Origin: Sanguinoderma infundibulare
Taxonomy: Eukaryota > Basidiomycota > Agaricomycetes > Polyporales > Polyporaceae
Assembly (NCBI GenBank): GCA_032821775.1
Contig: JAVLRN010000006.1
Location: forward strand, 1,054,001-1,118,000
Direction: 5' to 3'
Length of the DNA stretch: 64,000 nucleotides
A program made the translations under genes and the position numbers. This document shows, one piece after another, positions 23,259-35,069 of the stretch. Position 1 is the first letter of the stretch, and every line of letters begins with the position of its first letter. Below the pieces are notes generated by a model, which saw nothing but the letters and a program-made list of their open reading frames with translations, was not told the DNA's origin and did not search any database.

Positions 23259-24242
23259 TCAGAGGTGCTTCTGGAGCCACTCGACGGAAGCCTTGAAGGC
23301 GCCCTCCTTGCCCGCCTTGACCTCCGGCTTGCTCTGCCACAGACGAGGACAGTCAGACTCAGATGTGCGTTCATCGTAGAGCGACATACCAAGTCCCCGC
23401 GAACCGCGAAGCCATGGACGCAGCCCGGCCAATACGTGCGCGAGTAGCCAGGCGCGAACTTGCCATCGCCGAGGATCTCGTCGGCCGCCTTCTGCGCCTC
23501 GATCGGGAACATTTGATCGGTCTCGCACGAGTTTATGAGCAGCGGCGCCTTGGAGACTTCAGAGTACTTCTTGAGATCGTCAGGGATCTGGAGGAGGGAC
23601 GGGTGCGCGGTCACGACCGCCTGGACCTCGCCCGTGAAGGCGAAGTTGAAGCAGAGACGGCCGCCGTAACAGTATCCGGTCCCGCCGAACCTGGTGACGC
23701 CCTCGGCCTTCAGGGCATCGATCACCGACCGGACGATAGTGGTGGCCCTCTCCGGGGGGTGTCGTCCAAGAAAGGCGTGGATGTCGAAGTTCACGCCGGG
23801 CGTGAAGGCGTTGAGGGGAGCAGGGTCGCCCTCGAAGAAGTCGGGCGCGACGACTTTGAAGCCATTGCGGGCAAAGTCGTCACACAGAAGCTGTTGCGGG
23901 ATTAGCCCTAGAACTTGAAACAAAGTTGCTCGTCCTCACCATGTTGTTCTCGAACTGTACGCCGAAAGCGTCTGAGAGGAAGAGGAGGACCTTGTCTTTG
24001 GGGTATTCCCCCGTCGGGGTGGCGACATAGCATTCAACGCCAGCAATAGTCTGGGTGGTGCCTGGAGATGAGCCATGTCATGAGAACTGGTCAGTGGGCC
24101 CGCTTCAGTACCGGAACCAATAAATGACATACCCTCAGGAGTACCCTCGTGGCGAACACCTGTATATTGGGTCAATGTTGAAACGGGAGACGTCCTGTCT
24201 AACCGAAGGCTCACCCTTGAAGCAATCCGCACAGAGAGACAT
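23259..24242 (-). CDS. Dienelactone hydrolase family protein, tandem copy C
   Basis: This is the rightmost and first-transcribed-order copy. Start ATG 24242-24240 (MSLCADCFKG), GTGAGC donor in intron 1, exon 2 VRHEGTPEG, exon 3 ending FENNM, long exon 4 (23393-23891) with FEGDPAPLNAFTPGVNF, GGTGYCYGG (nucleophile Cys), NSCETDQ (Asp) and GCVHGFAVRGDL (His), and the last exon SKPEVKAGKEGAFKASVEWLQKHL ending at TGA 23261-23259. It is closer to copy B than to A in the EGDPAP and DDLKKYSEV segments but like A at QAVVTAHPSLL, so the three copies look partly homogenised by exchange. The reaction is inferred to be lactone/ester hydrolysis; substrate unknown. Confidence 0.92.
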
Positions 24243-25447
24243 TACGGAGAACCGGTGTGGAGAGGTAATTGGAAGAGTACTTGCTGTTAGCTGATCGAGT
24301 ATCAGGTATCTCGGTGGGTTGGCGTTCGATGGGACCGCATGCTGTATATATACTTTTACCACTGGAGTTCACAGGGTGGTAACGATCTATTACAAACGTA
24401 AGTGATGGTCTCAGCCGATGGGACGCGACAGCATGCTGCATATCCGATGGCAATGGAAAGCGGAAGTCGGGCAAAGAGCTGACTATATGCCTGATGTACT
24501 TAGTCATTGGCCGAGAAACACGGGAAAGATACGCGGTCCTTCGGGCTTCTCGTCCCATCCTGAACGATCGAGGAGGTCAACACGGTTGAGAATTCATTCG
24601 ATGGTCAAAATCAGTGGGATGGGAGCTTTGCCAGGTACACAGCTGTCGAATTTTAGTCAACTTCCGGATAAGAGATGATCGAGGTGGATCGAATTCGCAA
24701 TTGAGGGATGACCAAGGAGGACAAGGATTAGGATCCTGCGGTTGCCAATTGGCATGACGATGCATCAAGTCCTGGAACGACACCGCGTGGACAGTGAATA
24801 CCCACTGGTGCCGACATGGTTCGGGCTGCGCGGAGGCCGGGGGCAAAAATCAAGCAACTTAGCGTCGACCCTCTTCTCGTTGGCTTGGACGCTCGTCGTC
24901 CTCCAGAACTCTCCCCGACGCATCTCAGCCAGCCGCTCGATGCGAGAGAAAGAAGTCTGGCTGAACGCAAGCAGATTTGGAACCGGGGAGGCGACGATAT
25001 TAGCATTGCTTTAAGCACGAGCGAGATTCCCACTGACCTTTCCACCTGAAGACAAGGCAGTCACGACCGGAAGTTAAAACAAACATAGCAAGAGAAGATG
25101 CCAAAACACCAGCTAAACGACCATGCTATGTCTCGACCACAGTTCAGCCGCATCGCAGGTATCCAACGGCCAACTTTTAAGCTCGAGATCTGCCCAGAAT
25201 GTCAATCCACGCTTAAAGGGCCGAGCTGCCTGGTCCCCGGCCCGGACCTCCTATCCGAATTTCTCGGAGCTCTCCCAGCCCGCACAGTGGACAGTGGATG
25301 AGTGGTTTGATTAATCCCGATAGATAGAAGTGAGAGCAAGATGGGGGTAATAATGCTACATCTATACGACTGTTCCGCTCAGTTGAGCTGAGAACGAGAG
25401 GAGGACTCGAGGCCATACCTGTACATACAACAAACGAGACAGGGGTG
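24243..25447. other. DLH copy C upstream region and 3' flank of SDS3; two weak small frames
   Basis: The left ~420 bp resemble the upstream regions of copies A and B and include a TATATATA run near 24343-24352 close to the start. Further right, plus-strand frames at 24816-25049 (77 codons, ending STSEIPTDLST) and 25098-25301 (67 codons, with CPECQ) have protein-like composition but no motif, partner exon or homolog that can be recognised. They could be small genes or remnants; neither is called. Confidence 0.4.
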
Positions 25448-26946
25448 TCATGCCTTCCCAGCAAGGCTCCCGGCGGCGGCCCTGCGCCTCTTGTTGCCCC
25501 GTCGGATCTCGCCCAGGTCCGCCTCGCACTCGTTCTCCTTGAGCGCGTGCAGCGCGTTCAGGCTCTTCCCGAGCGCGCCTGGGGCCTGTGCCTCGCGCCC
25601 GCCTTTGGCCCTCCGTCTGCCGTTCCCGGCCCCGCTCGCGCCGGTGCCGTATCCGTAGCTCTGGCCGCCACCAGACTGGGCGGATATGAGAGGTAATGGG
25701 AACAACGACGGGAGCTCGTCGACAGACAGGGAATGGGGGTTGAGGAGCGGACCGGTCGTGACGGGTCCAGAAGTGATGGACGCGATCGCGCCGTTTCCCA
25801 GCCCAGGGTGCCCGCCGGGGACAGGCGTCGGGGGAGGAGAGGTGCCGCCGCCCATCTTGTTTCGCAGCTTGCGGGTGATGTGCGGGCGCGACTGCGAGTC
25901 GACGCCTCCGTCTAGAATGAAGAGGACCACGGGCCAGACGACATAGTTCGGTTAGCGCCCACATCCCAGGACGAACGGAACGAAGGCTGCGGAAGGGGAG
26001 GTGCTCACCGGCGACAGTGCCCTCGCCGTCTTTCTCTTCCCGTGCGCGTCGGCGACGTTCTTCGATGCCCTCGAGCATGCGCTCGCGGATGCGTTCGCGT
26101 CCGCGTTTCCACTCCTCCTCGACTCGTTCGCGCTCTTCGTCGTACGCGGTTTGGATGATCGAGAGGGCATGGCGCTCCTGGAACCTGATCGAGGAGACAA
26201 GCGCGCCGCGCTCGAGGGAGATGGGGTATAGGCGAAGGTTGTACGCTGGAGAGGTCTCGGGGCGATTGTTGAGCTGAGCGGAGGCGCTTTGGAGGCCCGA
26301 GATGGCCTGCGTGTAATGGTGGCCGATGCTGGAGGGAGGGAGGGCACTGCGAGTGAGAAAACACGCTACGGAATGCCATTTGACGAGTGTGGGGGACGTA
26401 CTCTTCTCTCCGCTCAGCCATCTCCTTCGTGATTTTGCCTACGACCTCTTTCCTCCTCTTGTCTTTCTTTGGGTCCTCGCCCTGGGCAGCTGTGCTTGCG
26501 CGTTCGAGGTTGCCTTTGCCCGAAACTGAGAGAAACGTACCGTGTGGTCTTGAGCTTGGCCCCGCAATCTGTTCGTAGTGGAGTGTGTTGACGGAGGCCA
26601 CTTCAACGGCCTGGCCTGAGCGGACTTTGTGGGACGAGGAATGGGAAACCGCGAAGACTCCTGGCTGTGGGGGCATGGAGGTGCGATGGCGGGGCGAAGA
26701 GGGGTATGCGGAGGGTATGGCGTGCAAGAGAGGCTGCAGGGGAGTGGAAAAGTGTGTTGACGGGGAAGGCACGGTGGATGGATGGGTCGATGAAGAGAGC
26801 GCGAGATGTGGCGACAAGCCCCGCCGGGACAGCCGGCCCACCAGCGGAGCCCTCATGGGCGTCAACCGATCGACCGCGGACTCCCGCGCTGCCATCCTCA
26901 TTGCCGTCCTGCTCGGACTCAGACGTACTACAGTACTGCCCGACAT
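25448..26946 (-). CDS. SDS3: SDS3-like subunit of the Sin3/Rpd3 histone deacetylase complex
   Basis: Sds3/Dep1-type proteins hold the Sin3-Rpd3 deacetylase complex together in the nucleus (family knowledge). Three exons, 26402-26946, 26009-26346 and 25448-25911, sum to 449 codons and give 448 residues; the GTACGT donor at 26401 is embedded in an open frame and was found by matching phases. The N-terminal ~140 residues are Ser/Pro/His-rich. KKDKRRKEVVGKITKEMAERR starts the conserved region, followed by IGHHYTQAISGLQSA, LRLYPISLERGALVSSIRF, a long coiled coil (IQTAYDEERERVEEEWKRGR, MLEGIEERRRRAREEKDGE), DSQSRPHITRKLRNK and the terminal LKENECEADLGEIRRGNKRR motif, all typical of the Sds3 domain family. 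The start ATG at 26946 is the first in frame but the N-terminus is weakly supported. Confidence 0.87.
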
Positions 26947-27244
26947 TGCTCAAGAACGTTCATCTCGGTGTCTTTTGCTGTACGACCAGTCTGTTGAATC
27001 CCAAGTCGCTGCCTGATGCGCCTGCCATGCACCGCACGTGCCGGAAGCGAGTTGTGACGCGTCGCGACGCGTCCCGCCACAGCCGCGCGCGTTCCACTGC
27101 ACTGAAACGAAACATCTCATCCGCGCACGACATACGAAATTCGTACAGGCCTCCTAGCCTTCTCTCCTACGCCGCTCCTGATATATTGCTCTGCCAAGAA
27201 CACGTCCCTCCCACCACAACAACTTTAACCTTCCCTCAATCTGT

Positions 27245-30200
27245 TCAGGTTGCCTTGAACGTGGGGAACTCGCCGATGCGAAGCTTTGTCGACTGCGAAA
27301 ACACACACAGCAACGCCGTCGCCGTCGTCAGCCACCACCACTTCCGAACGACCAAGGGAGTTATACTCACCCCGAACGGCCAGAGCGTGATGTTCCTCGC
27401 CGCGCCAGTGCACGCCGGATTCGTCGGGGGCGTCGCCGCGAACGTGTCCCCAGCGACCGCCCAGTCGATCGGGCACGCCGTCGCCGTGATCGTGAACGGC
27501 GGCAGGCCCGAGTCGAAGATCGGCGACGGCAGCGTCCCTCCGGACGGCGTGCTGCCGTGGAAGACCAGCGTCGCGGGGTCGATTGCGTACTGCCACGCCT
27601 CGGTCGCGTCGAACTCGAGGTCGACCGCGAGCGGCTGCTGGGCGTTCTGCGCGAGCTGCTTCTGGCTCCGGGAGATGTCGAACGCGTAGTGCAGTGGCCC
27701 CCGGTGGACGGCGACCGAGCCGTGGGGACGGTCCTCTGCGGGGGCAAGAGACGTTTCAGGTTCGGGACTCAGGTGTGGGATGGAAGAGGATACTTGCCGA
27801 TGGTAATTTCGGCAGGCAGGTTCAGGGTGAACTTCGTGGTCCCCGCCTTCACGGAGACCGCATGCAGGCCGTTGGACGGGGACACGGGCATGGCCGCCCC
27901 TCCGTTCACGGAGATGGTCCCGTTGGTCACCCAACTGGGGATCCGGACGTGGTAAGTGAACGCCTTGTCGGCCGTTATCGTCGTGGTGAGCGTGTCGCTG
28001 AAGGGGTACAGCGTATCCACCGAAACCGAAACTTTGTTCTCTATGAAACGCAAAAAATACGTTAGACCCCTCGTGTATTAGCCGCCGCGGGGCAAAGTGA
28101 ACCAGGACGCAAAATGGCGTGATTGGGGTACAGAGCGGGTAGATACGAACGAACCTTGAGCGAGGGTGGTCTTAACGCTGTACGGTCCGAGATAGACGTG
28201 CACAAGCGAGGCTTGGTCCGGGCTCGCCACGAACGCGTTGCTAATGAACTTCGGCCATCCCTGCGGGTGGTTCACCGTACAGCACCTGCGGGTGATGTCG
28301 GTGTCAGGCATGCGCCGCGATGAACGAGGGGGTATAGAATTAGTAGCCAGTCGGGTCGACGCAGTACAGCATCCGATCTCCTCCATCGGTGCCTCGACGC
28401 TGCCCGCAGGCAACTAAGCCATTTGCTGCAGCACTTACGGATAGTTCGGCTCCAGGCCGAAGACGTTAGAATAGGGTCTGAGAGCAACCAGTCATCGGCT
28501 TCTCGTTTGCGACGATGCGGGTCGAGAGGGGCTCACCCGTCGTTGGGGAAAGGGTTCCTGTTGGTACGCACGGTGCGGAATGAATAGACGGGTCGAACAT
28601 GGCGCGCAAAAACGGGCACAGTACGTACGGTGTCATATTCTTAGCAGCAATCTGGTTTTGCTGCTGCAGGTACTGACGAGACCACATATCTGCCAAGCCA
28701 CACCGTGGTCAGCACGTTCGTTGTAATCGACCAGTGGGGTGGCTACGCCATAGGACGTGCCTCCAGTCAAGGTCGCAGGCAGTGCGTTGTATGTGATCCG
28801 TTCGACCTAATTCACCGGTACTGTCAGCGCCAATGATAGAGGAATGCCGGGTATGGCGCACCCTGTCTGCGAATTTGGGGTCACCAATGACTTGGTACAG
28901 GTAAGAGCCGCTAGAATCGCAGACGGTTGTGAGCCACGTTCCTCGGGGCACGTTGGCGAGTACGTACGAGAACATGGTTTCCTGTGCCGCGCAAACGTTA
29001 GCCAATCGGACGCGCGGCACGCGTATTTGACACTTACCACAACCAGGCAGAGTTCAGTCCTGTCGACAGCGACGTCACGTCACAAGGTGAGCTATACGTA
29101 ACCGAAGAGGAATGGTTAGCGGACGTACCCGCGTGCAGCCTCGAGCCCGGCCAGATATTCGTCGGCAGCATAGATTCCAGAAGGTCGACCGTGGTATTCG
29201 AACAGAAGGTCCCAACCTTGGCTTGCGGCATCGAGATCTGTCCACGGATGGGGTGAGTCCATGGACTACTGAAAATTTATCAGAGGACCCACCAGATTGG
29301 TTGTGTGTGAAGCGGTATGTAGAAGGAAGGGCCTTGAGCCCTTCCGCCATGTTGACACCGTGCCAAGTAAGCACTGGGAACGGGTTGGACAAGTGCTCGA
29401 CGGCAATCTTCGGGAAATACTATCGGATAGATGAGCCGTCGGTTCCTCAATTAACTCCGCTATACGAACTGTTTCGTTGAACACGTCCTCCCATGGATCA
29501 CCCGTATACTTGAGCTGTTTCATTGTGTCAATGAGAAGATCCTCATTGCCCTCCGGGTGGAAATCATACAGCCTGTGATTGCGATTGCATATCAGCCTCG
29601 GTTACGAGCAACTGCATGCGGGAGGGACACCAGGAACGCACCACTGCAAAGTGATGACGAAGTCCTCCCATCGAGTGCGGGTCCAGTCTTCAAGGCCCTC
29701 GCCATTGTGCAACATCGTGTTCGCCAGGACGACAAACTTGTGCAAGGCGCTCACGACGCGGTCCGTCAGCGTCGCGTTCGCTTCAACCATTTGGATCGCT
29801 CCGAAGAAGAACGGGTAGCGACCCCACAAGTAGCGCGGCTTGGTTGTGTTCACCTCCGGCCCGAGCCATCCGGTAGAATCTTGATGGTCGAGGACGTAGT
29901 CGAGGAATTGCTGGACCTGCGATTGGATGGTAGGATCGTCGAGGAGGACACCGTTGGGGATCAGGCCGTTCTGATAGGTGAGGTGTTAGATGGATAGTTG
30001 AGAAGGACGGTGCGGACACTCACAAACCAGTAGCTTCCGGCTATTCATCTTCTGAAATCAGCACTCGATGGGGCAATCTCAATGGCGCACCTTCTTCTAA
30101 AGAAGAATAGTAGGATGTCCCACCGATCCAATCACTGTTCGAAACACTAATGTGCGCGTGGTTAAGCCTCGCTCAAAGGACCATCATGATACTTACTAGT

Positions 30201-30498
30201 GATAAAAGTCATGTTCGTGACCAGCTAGCCCATTTGTTTGCACGAGGAGCTATGAGAGATGGTGAGTCGTTAAGCAAGCCATGAACCTTCCCATACTGAC
30301 CTGATCATACAGCCAGCCGGCAGGCTTCACGGTACCCAGAGGAAGACTCAGAAATGCCTTTGGAGCGACTAGAGAACTGGTCAATACGCCATCTATGAAG
30401 CCAAGTCGATGCTACTCACGTCCCGCAGGGGTCTGTCCGTTCACGACAGCGCGCCCTGCAAGGTAGGCTAAGAGGGAGACTAGAGAGGCCCAAACCAT
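27245..30498 (-). CDS. Secreted GH127-type (DUF1680) beta-L-arabinofuranosidase-like enzyme
   Basis: The protein starts at ATG 30498 with a signal peptide ([21 protein letters not shown]) and continues through about 13 exons. Early exons carry [59 protein letters not shown] and [20 protein letters not shown], typical for DUF1680. The middle has [18 protein letters not shown]. After an intron of about 130 nt comes [16 protein letters not shown], holding the adjacent cysteines that bind zinc and serve as nucleophile in characterised GH127 enzymes. C-terminal beta domains follow ([37 protein letters not shown]) and the last exon [15 protein letters not shown] ends at TGA 27247-27245. Role: probably removal of arabinofuranose from plant cell-wall glycans or glycoproteins outside the cell. 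Exon borders in 28400-29270 were read only partly. It is divergent from the S53 protease. Confidence 0.85.
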
Positions 30499-31286
30499 TG
30501 CGAATGGTCTGTTGACCGCCTCGTCAGGCTCTGGCAGCCGCATTTTATACGGATATTGCTCGCTTCTCGACCACTCGCGGCTCCAGTAGGTGTGATATGA
30601 AGTCCAACCGCGTGATGCGATAATCAGGAATGCCGGAAGCTTGAAAGACCAACTGACTTCGATGAATGACCACGGATCAGAGCTTCCTTGGTAGGGATAT
30701 GCAGCTGACACCTGAGTGGGGTAGTGTAAACGCTATCCCTCGAATTCGTTGTTTCTGCTTACTCCGTGAATGCGAACACTAATCCGCACGCAATTGAGAC
30801 AGTGAAGCACCGGAAGAGAAAGCGGTGTTTGGCACAAGGCCCAAAAGCGTAGGACGACTTGAACTAAAGAACAAGGCGTTAGTGGATAAATGACCAAAAT
30901 ACGAGAAGGGAAGGAACGTACAGGATGACATCAAGGTTTCTATTGCTTATGCTAGCTTGTCGCATGGCCAACTGACCACGGGCCGTTGGAATACCTGGCG
31001 GACCGTAGACACCTCTGCAGTACATACCCACGATCGTCCCCGCTCGGGATGTACGGCAGAACAGCGTAGGAGAATCTCCGTATCATAACGAAAATAGCTG
31101 CTGACATTCTGCCCTGGGAGGACACAGATAAGCCTGTGCTGTTGTTAGGTATCAGTCCGAGTCTCCTCACCTAACGCGCGCATATACATGGCAGTTCGCT
31201 GCTATTAAGCAAACGTGAGCGAGAGGCTGTTGTGGAAGATGGGACGGAAGAGACCCTGAGGGGATCGACGGAATCATCGATCAAGG
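30499..31286. promoter_or_regulatory. Upstream region of the GH127-type gene
   Basis: The frame of the GH127 first exon stays open upstream to 30711 (SWSFKLPAFLIIASRG...), but the signal peptide beginning at 30498 makes the shorter start the better choice. Short hydrophobic minus-strand frames (30770-30870, 30952-31170) could not be linked by intron phases and are not called. Confidence 0.4.
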
Positions 31287-31688
31287 TCACCGCATCAAAG
31301 CGCCCGTCTCCTGTTGAAGAGCATCCATGCACCCTCCAAGCCAACCCAAAGCCGACCATGCGTTTCGTCTCTCCACTCCCACCACGATGCCCTGAGCATG
31401 CATCGCCAGTGTATCGCTCCATATTTGAAGCAAGGTACACTCTTCAAAAGTCGACCAGGGGGGCACCTGCGCATACGGTCCGGCCTCGACTCTGCCCCGA
31501 CTTGGCTCCGCCACGCCATACGGCGGGGCTTCGAAGAAGTGCAAGAAGCCGGGGATCCACATGGACACTGGTAGCGTGATAAAGACTCGCCCTGGCTGGA
31601 AAGAAACTTGGGTGAGTCTTTCCTTTCTGTCTGAATCCTGTTCGAGTTCAAGACAAAAGCCACGATAGACCCCTTGTCTTGGCAGCAT
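31287..31688 (-). CDS. Hypothetical 133-residue protein, weak
   Basis: A single-exon open frame starts at ATG 31688 and ends at TGA 31289-31287. The codon choice looks coding-like, and the translation has a mixed, fold-like composition (RVFITLPVSMWIPGFLHFFE, PPWSTFEECTLLQIWSD, GWLGGCMDALQQE). No family is recognised. An alternative frame of similar length overlaps on the same strand, which weakens the call. It sits between the two divergently transcribed secreted-enzyme genes and could also be chance. Confidence 0.28.
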   Translation of the reverse strand: MLPRQGVYRGFCLELEQDSDRKERLTQVSFQPGRVFITLPVSMWIPGFLHFFEAPPYGVAEPSRGRVEAGPYAQVPPWSTFEECTLLQIWSDTLAMHAQGIVVGVERRNAWSALGWLGGCMDALQQETGALMR

Positions 31689-32228
31689 TCGCGATCAGAG
31701 TAGCCGCAAGGATCCCGCTCGACCTCGATCATGCAAACACAGCCGGCTTCCATGATACTGCCTGATGTCGTAGCTAGTCGTAAGTAGCTCCGGTGCCAGC
31801 CCCTCGCACCTAATTGTGAGACACGCGCGCGCGGCAGGCTTGAAATGAGACTAGCTCAGACAGGCTCAGACCGGGCGTCGGGCACTCGGGCTGCGGCTAT
31901 ATTTGTCGATTCTCCGCGTCGTCGCCAAGCTCGTCAACTCCACAAATTACCCCCTTCGTATGTTGCGTTCACATGCTCATCCGGACTCGTTACGGACCCA
32001 ATCGTGCTTCATGCCAGGTCGCTGGAGTCTAACACCTACGATTGACCATTCCGCTCTGATTCTGACACGTCCCTGTCGACTTCGCGCACACTTTAATGAT
32101 CGAGTCCCACTTCGGCGCATCATGCGACGCTTCGGATTCAGAATCGGAAGCGCGAATATCGTCGCCGAGGGAGCGCGGGATGTATATAAGCTCCGTCGTT
32201 ACCAACGGTTGACCAACGCTTCGTCCCC
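31689..32228. promoter_or_regulatory. Upstream region of the S53 protease gene
   Basis: This stretch leads into the protease start and contains a clear TATA box at 32183-32189, about 40 bp before the ATG. No other feature was recognised. Confidence 0.5.
32183..32189 (+). promoter_or_regulatory. TATA box of the S53 protease gene
   Basis: TATATAA in the context GGGATGTATATAAGCTCC, 40 bp upstream of the ATG at 32229. This predicts a very short 5' UTR and fits an inducible secreted-enzyme gene. Confidence 0.7.
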
Positions 32229-34640
32229 ATGTTCTGGTCCGCTGCTCTCATCCTCGGGGTCGCTCACCTCGCCGCCTCCAAGCCCCTCACGTTCAAGAGA
32301 TGGGATGACTTCGGCGTGAAGCACGCTTGGGTCGAGGTTCCTCGTGGATGGGAGCTTTATGGTCCGGCTCCGGCGGACTACACGTTTGACATGCGCATCG
32401 GTCTCAAGCAGGACAAGTTCGACGATCTTGTTACTGCCCTTTACGAGGTCAGTGACCCCGCCCATGAGCGGTAAGTCTTCGCTTCGATCGCGTCACTGTA
32501 TGGCAATCTGACATATGCACAGGTATGGTCAGCACCTCTCGAAGGACCAGGTAGCGGCTCTCGTTGCTCCTCATCCCGACTCCGTGGACCTCGTGGAATC
32601 CTGGCTTCAGCACCATGGCATTGACGCCGCTTCCACTGCACGTTCTCATTCCGGAGACTGGGTCACCGTCCGCGTCTCTGTTGCTCAGGCCGAGAAGATG
32701 CTCGGCACGGAGTACAATGTTTTCCATCACGGAAAGAGCGACGAGTACGTCATCCGCACCATGAACTACAGCTTGCCGAATGTTCTCCATGAGCACATCG
32801 CTGTCGTCGCACCTACGACGTACTTCGGCACGATGAAGAGCATGAAAGCGACCAGCTTCGTCGACAAGGACGCGCCGACCATCGAGAACGACGTCGGTGT
32901 TGTGCACCTTGCCAACCCCAGTTCACTCGCCACCGTCCCCTCGAGCTGCTCGACCACGATTACCCCCGCTTGCCTTCGCGCTCTCTATAATACTTCCACA
33001 TACGTTCCGGCCGCGACGGACAAGAATATCCTCGGTGTTGTGGGCTATTTAGACGAGTTTGCGAATCGCGCGGATCTACAGGTGTGTACATCACCCGACA
33101 GTTCATCTGATCATGCGGTCCGTGATACAGACGTCGTCGAATCTTTGACAGACATTCTTTCAACGCTTCCGGACCGATGCTGTCGGTACTAATTTTACCA
33201 CTCTACTGGTTAACAACGGTGGTGATGACCAGACCAAGCCTGGTGTTGAGGTGCGTGGAATCTAGAGTGATCCTGCATGTATGCCAGCGTTGAGTGACTC
33301 CACCGTTCTCGCCCAGGCCAACCTTGATATCCAGTACACCGAGGGTATTTCCTTCCCGACGCCGAACATCTACTACAGCACTGGTGGATCCCCTCCTTTC
33401 ATACCCGATAAGAACACACCTTCAAACACCAACGAGCCTTACCTCGACTGGCTAAACTTTATCCTTGGACAGGCTACCATCCCCCAGACAGTGGGTTTTT
33501 CCCAATACGAATTCCATCGCCAGCGCTTATTCCCCATGCCTTTTTGCAGATCACGACCAGCTACGGCGATGACGAGCAGACCGTTCCGTCAGACTACGCG
33601 AAGAGCGTCTGCAACGGCTTCGCTCAGCTGGGTGCCCGTGGCATCAGCTTCATGTTCAGCAGCGGCGACAGCGGCGTCGGCGGTGGTAGCTGCCTTTCCA
33701 ATGACGGCACGAACACGACACAGTTCCTTCCGGCCTTCCCTGGTATGCGTTTCATCAAGCGGTTCGCAGCGTTCCGAGAAGCTTACTGCCTCGCCCGTCA
33801 TTTCAACTTTACAGCCTCCTGCCCATACGTCACCACCGTCGGCGGTACCGTCAAGGTCAACCCGGAGGTCGCAGTTTCCTTTTCTGGCGGAGGCTTCTCG
33901 AACTACTTCGCTCAGCCCAGGTGCGTGCACGCCTCCCCTGTGGCTAGTAAGTTCGCGTTCTAGACTGACATGTTGACGTACGACCAGCTACCAGAGCGCG
34001 GCCGTCTCGTCGTTCCTAAGCCGGCTGGGCAACACGAACGTGGGCCTGTTCAAGTACGTTCATTTGGCTCGTACCGGGTTTACGTTGTCTGACAAAACTT
34101 CTTCTTTTCCGCCTTCGTTCAGTAAAACCGGTCGTGCGTACCCCGACGTTGCCGCGCAAGGCCAGGGCTTCCAGGTCGTCGTCGGGGGACGTGTCACTTC
34201 CGTCGCTGGAACGAGTGCCAGCTCCCCGGTAAGTTCACGGTGCAAACGTGCATTGCATCGTTGGCCTGGTCTCCTGAGTGTGCGATCAACTGACTGATTG
34301 GCTGCTGTTCTGGAACAGACCTTCGCTGGTGTAATTTCTCTTCTCAACGACTTCCGCCTATCGCAGGGCAAGTCGCCGCTGGGCTTCCTCAACCCGACCC
34401 TCTACTCCACGGGCGTCACCGGCTTCAACGACATCACGTCCGGATCGAACCCCGGCTGCAACACGAATGGCTTTTCGGCAGGTCCTGGATGGGACCCGGT
34501 GAGTCCGCCACCTAGTAGCATAGCAGGTTCTCTTCGCGTCCCAACCCTTGCGCTGACGCCGCCTGCCCGTGCTGGCGTTTTTGCAGGTCACCGGCCTGGG
34601 CACCCCCGATTTCGGGAAGCTGCAAGCTCTGATCGGCTGA
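32229..34640 (+). CDS. Secreted S53 sedolisin / tripeptidyl peptidase
   Basis: Sedolisins are acid serine-carboxyl peptidases secreted by saprotrophic fungi; TPP-type members remove tripeptides from protein N-termini. The signal peptide is [18 protein letters not shown]. The pro-domain (residues ~25-190) has the S53 prosegment motifs [15 protein letters not shown] and [16 protein letters not shown]. After several introns the catalytic Glu and Asp appear in [13 protein letters not shown] (E-x3-D), the oxyanion Asp in [10 protein letters not shown], and the catalytic Ser in VAGTSASSP. The C-terminal calcium-site region is [12 protein letters not shown] and [13 protein letters not shown], with TGA at 34638-34640. 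Intron phases were followed through [24 protein letters not shown] and [11 protein letters not shown] and all keep the frame. About 560 residues, as usual for the family. Confidence 0.94.
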
Positions 34641-35069
34641 GCGCCAGTCGACGCAGACAGCCGCGTACGAGGAACGTCGTATGGAAGGCGAAGACGCGAC
34701 GTGCGCGCGGGCGGCGGATGTAGATCAAAGATGCCGGCGGACAATGTAAATTTACAATCCCAGGGCGTCAATGAACAGTCTGTCGCGTCCCGGTCTGCCC
34801 ACGATGAAGGCAGGCTTGACCCGCGACCGTGTGGATCGCGGCGACTCGCGATGCTGGCGCAGTGCAGTGTGGCCGTCCCACATGGGCCCCCCGTCCGGGC
34901 ACGTTGCTGCACCACGCGTCCAACCATGCTTACACGCGCACCTACATGCCTACATGCACCACGCCTGACACCTAACCCCGCCCCATCCCCTGATGGGCTA
35001 GGCCTTCCTTCCAAGCTGACTCGGACGTCCCGCAGACGTGCGCGCTGCAGATCCCCGCGCGAACAGAGA
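34641..35069. other. Convergent intergenic between S53 protease and TFIIIC subunit
   Basis: 429 bp between two 3' ends. Contains only 3' UTR-type sequence; the overlapping antisense frames 34358-35122 and 34701-35126 are shadows without motifs. Confidence 0.5.

Noticed and set aside
24816..25301. Two small plus-strand frames beside SDS3
   Set aside because: Composition is plausible but there is no motif, splice partner or recognised homolog; left as a note in the intergenic entry.
30499..30711. In-frame N-terminal extension of the GH127-type gene
   Set aside because: A good signal peptide starts at the ATG at 30498; the upstream residues would bury it inside the protein.
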